Positions 14,855-17,887 of a stretch of 17,887 nt of DNA are shown here, in pieces (position 1 is the stretch's first letter; the number at the start of each line of letters is the position of its first letter). The stretch spans positions 1-17,887 of the forward strand of contig DCFZ01000036.1 in NCBI GenBank assembly GCA_002314455.1. Reading direction: 5' to 3'. The stretch comes from Lentisphaeria bacterium UBA1791. Its GTDB lineage: Bacteria; Verrucomicrobiota; Lentisphaeria; Victivallales; Victivallaceae. The notes beneath the pieces are model-generated. The model was not told the origin of the DNA. It did no database searches and saw only the letters and a list, made by a program, of their open reading frames with translations. The translations under genes were made by a program, and so were the position numbers.

Positions 14855-14883
14855 TTGTATTTTTGCACTTTCGGTGATATAAT
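14855..14883 (+). promoter_or_regulatory. Predicted mreB promoter with extended -10
   Basis: TTGTAT (14855-14860), a 17-bp spacer and a perfect TATAAT (14878-14883), preceded by TG in the extended -10 arrangement TGATATAAT. The resulting leader is about 45 nt. Confidence 0.8.
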
Positions 14884-14934
14884 TATAGATAAGAATAATA
14901 ATTTGTTTCCGAAATACCAAACCACAGGTGACTT

Positions 14935-15960
14935 ATGACCATGCACTTTTTGACCAAACTCTTTTCCACCTATATCGGGATCGACCTCGGTACCGCCAAC
15001 TGTCTGATCTACGTGCGTGATCACGGCATCATGCTGGCGGAGCCCTCGGTGGTCGCGCTCAAAGTCAACACCCGCGAAGTGTTGGCGGTCGGCAGCGAGG
15101 CCAAAGAGATGATGGGCAAAACGCCGACCAACATCACGACCATCCGGCCGATGAAAGACGGCGTGATCGCCAATTTTGAAGTCACAGAAGATATGCTCCG
15201 CTTTTTCATTCAAAAGGCGATGCGTCAGCAACCGTGGTTCAAGCGGTTGCTTCACCCCCGCGTGCTGATCGCAGTACCCTCGGGCATCACGGAAGTGGAA
15301 AACCGCGCGGTCAAAGACAGCGCCAAGCACGCCGGTGCGGGCGAGATCATCCTCGTCGAAGAACCGATGGCGGCGGCGGTCGGCGTCGGCTTGCCGGTCG
15401 CGGAACCTTCCGGCAGTATGATCGTCGATATCGGCGGCGGCACGACGGAAGTCGCGGTGATTTCGCTTTCCGGCATTGTCGAAGCCAAAAGCGTGCGCGT
15501 CGGCGGCGATGCCCTCGACGAAGCGATCACGCAGTATATGAGAAAGAACCACAACCTTTTGATCGGCGCGCTTTCCGCCGAACGCATCAAGATCAAACTC
15601 GGCAGCGCCTACCCCGTCAAAGACGATCAGACGCTCGACGTGCGCGGTCTCGACATTGTTTCGCGCGGTCCCAAAACGATCCGCATCACGGCGGAAGAAG
15701 TCCGCATGGCGCTTCAGGAATCGGTCACGACGATCTCGGAAGCGGTGCGCAACACCATCGAACACTGTCCGCCGGACTTGCTCGCCGACCTCGTTGACCG
15801 CGGCATTATGCTCGCGGGCGGCGGCGCGCTGCTCGCCGGGTTGGATAAATTGTTGACCGAGGAAACCGGTTTGCCGGTCTTCGTTTCCGATGAACCGCTC
15901 AACGCGGTGGTCAAAGGCGCCGGCGTCATGCTGCAGGAAGACAGCATCTGGAATTCGTAA
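14935..15960 (+). CDS. mreB: Rod-shape-determining protein MreB
   Basis: A 341-residue bacterial actin that forms membrane-associated filaments guiding lateral wall synthesis. ATP-binding motifs of the actin/Hsp70 fold are visible: GIDLGTANCLIYV (phosphate 1), VEEPMAAAVGVGLPV (connect 1), SMIVDIGGGTTEVAVIS (phosphate 2) and IMLAGGGALLAGLD (adenosine). TTIRPMKDGVIANFEVTEDM and IAVPSGITEVENRAV are MreB-typical. The N-terminal MTMHFLTKLF may be the amphipathic membrane helix. Two in-frame ATGs (14935, 14941) follow AGGTGA; the second has the better spacing. The usual mreC and mreD do not follow; instead a DUF2156 gene starts 3 bp downstream. Confidence 0.96.
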   Translation: MTMHFLTKLFSTYIGIDLGTANCLIYVRDHGIMLAEPSVVALKVNTREVLAVGSEAKEMMGKTPTNITTIRPMKDGVIANFEVTEDMLRFFIQKAMRQQPWFKRLLHPRVLIAVPSGITEVENRAVKDSAKHAGAGEIILVEEPMAAAVGVGLPVAEPSGSMIVDIGGGTTEVAVISLSGIVEAKSVRVGGDALDEAITQYMRKNHNLLIGALSAERIKIKLGSAYPVKDDQTLDVRGLDIVSRGPKTIRITAEEVRMALQESVTTISEAVRNTIEHCPPDLLADLVDRGIMLAGGGALLAGLDKLLTEETGLPVFVSDEPLNAVVKGAGVMLQEDSIWNS

Positions 15961-15963
15961 ACT

Positions 15964-16860
15964 ATGAAGATCAATCTCTCCGGATTGCGCCCGATCGAAT
16001 TGAAAGACCGCGCGCTGTTTGAGCGTCACCTCAAAACGATGCAGAGCCAAAGCAGCGAATGCTGTTTTGCCAATTTGTTCATTTATCAGAAATTCTACGG
16101 CTACGAGTTCGCCGATTTCGGCGATCGTCTCGTCGTCTACGAGCGTCCGACCCGTCAGGTGCACTACCCGATCGGCAAATGGACGACGCCATCGGAATTG
16201 TACAAGATCAGCCGCGCTTTCATTGATGCGGGGTTGAGCGACGGCGCCGTCTACGACGTGCCCGAGGATTTCCTCGACAAACACGCCGATTGCGACGCGA
16301 AGTTTGACATCGAGTACGACGAAGGGGCGATCGACTATCTCTTTTCGATCGACAAGATCGCCACTTGCGCAGGGCCGAAACTCCGCAAGAAGTACAATCT
16401 GGTCAAACAGTTCCAGGCGAACTGGCCCAAGGCGGAAGTCCGCGCGATCGACGCCAAAGAGATTCCCGCCGCGATTAAGCTGGTGCAGAATCTCAACGCC
16501 CATTTGACGCAGTGCCAGTTCATCGACGAAGAGACTGAAGCGCTGACGCTGGCGCTTGAAAACTTCAAAGATCTGAAACTGCAGGGGATCATCCTCTATG
16601 CCGAGGACGATTATCCCGCGGGGATCTCCATTTACAGCATCCTCCCCTCCGACACGGTCGACGTGCTCTTTGAAAAAGCCGACCACTCGGTCAAGGGAGC
16701 GTCGCAGACGCTGACCCGCATGGTCGCGATCGAACTTCACGGCAAAGCGAAATTCCTCAACTGCGAGCAGGACTACAACGACGAAGAGATGCGCCACATG
16801 AAACGTTCGCTCGACCCCGAGCGTTTCTACAAACGTTATCTTTTGCGTACCAAAGCGTAA
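15964..16860 (+). CDS. DUF2156 / LPG-synthase C-terminal-type acyltransferase
   Basis: A 298-residue soluble protein of the PF09924 type, which has two GNAT-like halves. The domain is the catalytic part of MprF lysyl-phosphatidylglycerol synthases but also occurs alone, as here, with no membrane segments. Family features are SSECCFANLFIYQKFYGYE, HYPIGKW, DYLFSIDKIATCAGPKLRKKYNLVKQF (split here for reference as residues 124-150), DTVDVLFEKADHSVKGASQ (230-248) and FLNCEQDYNDEEMRHMKRSL near the end. It probably transfers an aminoacyl or acyl group; donor and acceptor are unknown. The start is 3 bp after mreB with no strong ribosome site, so translation is likely coupled. A strong terminator follows. 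Confidence 0.85.
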   Translation: MKINLSGLRPIELKDRALFERHLKTMQSQSSECCFANLFIYQKFYGYEFADFGDRLVVYERPTRQVHYPIGKWTTPSELYKISRAFIDAGLSDGAVYDVPEDFLDKHADCDAKFDIEYDEGAIDYLFSIDKIATCAGPKLRKKYNLVKQFQANWPKAEVRAIDAKEIPAAIKLVQNLNAHLTQCQFIDEETEALTLALENFKDLKLQGIILYAEDDYPAGISIYSILPSDTVDVLFEKADHSVKGASQTLTRMVAIELHGKAKFLNCEQDYNDEEMRHMKRSLDPERFYKRYLLRTKA

Positions 16861-16876
16861 CGATCAGCAAAATCCA

Positions 16877-16911
16877 GGGGGCTGTTGCAAAAAGCGACAG
16901 CCCCCTTTTTT
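16877..16911 (+). terminator. Strong intrinsic terminator of the mreB operon
   Basis: GGGGGCTGTTGC (16877-16888) pairs with GCGACAGCCCCC (16894-16905), a 12-bp stem with one G-T wobble and an A5 loop, followed by six T residues, 16 bp after the stop codon. Confidence 0.93.
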
Positions 16912-16972
16912 GTATCGCATCGCCGCCATTGAGAGCTTTAAGAACGTGCTCCCCCCGATTCCAGCCTAAAAG

Positions 16973-17013
16973 AAATCCCCCCTGTTGCCATGTGGCAACA
17001 GGGGGGATTTTTT
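16973..17013 (+). terminator. Second, near-perfect terminator hairpin
   Basis: A 17-bp perfect stem (16973-16989 with 16994-17010, core CCCCCCTGTTGCC) with a 4-nt loop is followed by a T-run to 17013. It stands about 60 bp after the first terminator with no gene between. On the minus strand it is followed by TTTCTTTT, so it could work in both directions. Confidence 0.8.
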
Positions 17014-17023
17014 GTATATGCCT

Positions 17024-17149
17024 TTATTTGCGTTTTGGAGCACCATAGCGCTCGATCGCCCACAACCCGATCAATGCCGCTTCATTATCGCCAACAGAAA
17101 CGCGTCTTGTGAGTCGTTTTGAAGCCTCTACCTTACGCAAGTACGTCAA
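17024..17149 (-). CDS. Orphan 41-codon frame, possible gene remnant
   Basis: The open frame on the minus strand starts at a TTG just after an in-frame stop and ends LIGLWAIERYGAPKRK. The residue mix looks protein-like (RRVSVGDNEAALIGLW), but I do not recognise it. It lies downstream of the terminator of the neighbouring minus-strand gene and has no convincing promoter, so it is probably the tail of a decayed gene. Otherwise the stretch 16912-17167 holds only the second terminator and no other feature that I can support. Confidence 0.2.
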   Translation of the reverse strand: MTYLRKVEASKRLTRRVSVGDNEAALIGLWAIERYGAPKRK

Positions 17150-17167
17150 CTCTCACCGCTAATACAC

Positions 17168-17201
17168 AAAAAGAGAGGCACCGAAATGCGCCTCTCTTTT
17201 T
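17168..17201 (-). terminator. Terminator of the repeat-protein gene
   Basis: AAAAAGAGAGGC (17168-17179) pairs with GCCTCTCTTTTT (17190-17201). On the minus strand the stem is followed by TTTTTG. It overlaps the stop codon of the secreted repeat protein, and A-runs on both sides allow bidirectional function. Confidence 0.85.
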
Positions 17202-17668
17202 TAATCCTCGTCGTCGAATATCCTGCTGCGTATTACGCTATGGCGTCCGCCGGTAGAGGTGCCTTCCCGCTTCCCGTCGTAGCTACGGAAAGAGGATAGG
17301 TTATCATTATCCCCATAAGCTACCCCTCCGGACTTCCCATCGAATCCAGTATAGTAAGTGGTGGACCCACAGTCGTACGCCGTGCCCGAGAAACCTTCGG
17401 TATTATAGTAGGTAATTTGGCCGCCGTCGTATGAAGTCCCCAAAGACTTGCCGCCGCTACTATAGTACGTGATCGCTCCGCAATCGTAGGCTGTTACTTC
17501 GGTTCCATCCTTGAAGTTTTTATAGTAAGTGAAGGGCCCGCAGCGGTACACGGATCCCTCTGAGGTAAAGGTCAATCCTTGCGGAGGGCCATCGTCCTCG
17601 GACTCATAGGTTCTTCCATACAAGGATGCGGCGCATATAGCAAAGACAAGTAGCATAAGCTTTTTCAT
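17201..17668 (-). CDS. Secreted Tyr/Cys/Gly repeat protein, unknown function
   Basis: A 155-residue protein with a signal peptide (MKKLMLLVFAICAASLYG) and no lipobox. Residues 38-120 hold four imperfect repeats of 18-20 residues with the pattern aYDCGxxTYYxxxxGxxGT; the TYY triplets are at 47, 67, 86 and 104. Cys43, Cys63 and Cys100 occupy the same place in three units, and the second-to-last unit has Gly instead. The tail is polar and ends FDDED. The regular short units suggest stacked beta-hairpins, loosely like MORN repeats, but this is not a MORN match. The start has AAGGGGG at good spacing. The gene is intact, with its own terminator, and lies between an orphan frame and an IS remnant; composition is less GC-rich than the core genes. 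I do not recognise the family. Confidence 0.75.
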   Translation of the reverse strand: MKKLMLLVFAICAASLYGRTYESEDDGPPQGLTFTSEGSVYRCGPFTYYKNFKDGTEVTAYDCGAITYYSSGGKSLGTSYDGGQITYYNTEGFSGTAYDCGSTTYYTGFDGKSGGVAYGDNDNLSSFRSYDGKREGTSTGGRHSVIRSRIFDDED

Positions 17669-17688
17669 TCTTCTACCCCCTTATTATC

Positions 17689-17887
17689 CAACATACACGG
17701 TTCGGTCGCCATTTTCAAGAGCTGATGGACTTTATTTAAGGGAATTGTCATAATATGAGTCTTCGTGCGGTCGCCACCTATTTCCGACTACGATGGCACA
17801 CCATCAAGGAATTGGAGAAAACGCATTTAAAGAAAAGGTTTGCAAAAATCCATACGGAAGGGGTAAAGGCTATTGGCGTTGATGAAA
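17689..17887 (+). pseudogene. ISL3-type transposase remnant, runs off the window
   Basis: From ATG 17755 the frame reads MSLRAVATYFRLRWHTIKEL, then KKRF and EGVKAIGVDE. This is the helix-turn-helix and first catalytic Asp region of ISL3-family DDE transposases. The same frame continues upstream as TRFGRHFQELMDFI, a stop at 17737-17739, then GNCHN, which looks like the preceding helix interrupted by a nonsense codon. The N-terminal zinc-ribbon part is missing, and the secreted-protein gene begins at 17668 in the opposite direction. I read it as a 5'-degraded IS copy. An alternative is a functional shorter product from ATG 17755. The window ends inside the gene, so the rest is unseen. Confidence 0.7.

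Noticed and set aside
13327..16797. A 1156-codon open frame on the minus strand
   Set aside because: It lies antisense to gdhA, mreB and the DUF2156 gene, all with clear family motifs. Its translation is low-complexity Asp/Val/Arg-rich with no recognisable domain, as expected from strong codon bias of the real strand.

Overview
The window is a moderately GC-rich bacterial chromosome segment that is mostly housekeeping. Several exported proteins with lipoboxes, a Pal lipoprotein and MreB point to a rod-shaped or elongating Gram-negative cell. Codon use is strongly biased, so long spurious antisense reading frames appear opposite real genes. The taxon cannot be fixed from sequence alone. The gene content and style would suit a Lentisphaerota/PVC-type gut bacterium, but that is only a weak inference.

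Left block (207-7752, all minus strand). In transcription order: pal, a strong intrinsic terminator, metK, thyX, mutM (fpg), an NTF2-like lipoprotein of unknown role, a degenerate LexA-like regulator, an amino-acid-type solute-binding lipoprotein, a PHP-domain phosphoesterase and an M29 aminopeptidase. From metK to the LexA-like gene the spacing is tight (40, 27 and 11 bp, then a 14-bp overlap), which reads as one operon. PHP and M29 are 20 bp apart and form a second pair. The left edge (1-206) is a structured intergenic repeat element with two identical 38-bp copies.

Central block (7988-11142, plus strand). A near-consensus sigma-70 promoter drives ilvE-panC-hisD, a biosynthetic operon mixing branched-chain amino acid, pantothenate and histidine steps. 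It converges on a minus-strand exported NAGPA/phosphodiester-glycosidase-family protein with only 9 bp between the stop codons. That gene is divergent from an exported C39/papain-like cysteine peptidase. The two share a 91-bp promoter region with back-to-back promoters and a GAAACGTTTC palindrome.

Right block (13420-16860, plus strand). gdhA (NADP-type glutamate dehydrogenase) has its own promoter and terminator. mreB follows with an extended -10 promoter, and a DUF2156/LPG-synthase C-terminal-type acyltransferase starts 3 bp after mreB.

Right edge (16861-17887). Two tandem strong terminators are followed by a low-content stretch with a 41-codon orphan frame. Next is a small secreted protein built of Tyr/Cys/Gly-rich repeats (minus strand, own terminator). 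The window ends in a 5'-degraded ISL3-type transposase. This edge looks like accessory DNA next to the core genes.

No tRNA, rRNA, CRISPR array, phage module or recognisable defence system was seen. The points most worth a second look are the LexA-like protein lacking its self-cleavage features, the terminator hard against metK, the divergent exported peptidase/glycosidase pair with a possibly leaderless start, the mreB-DUF2156 coupling, the repeat protein beside the IS remnant, and the left-edge repeat.
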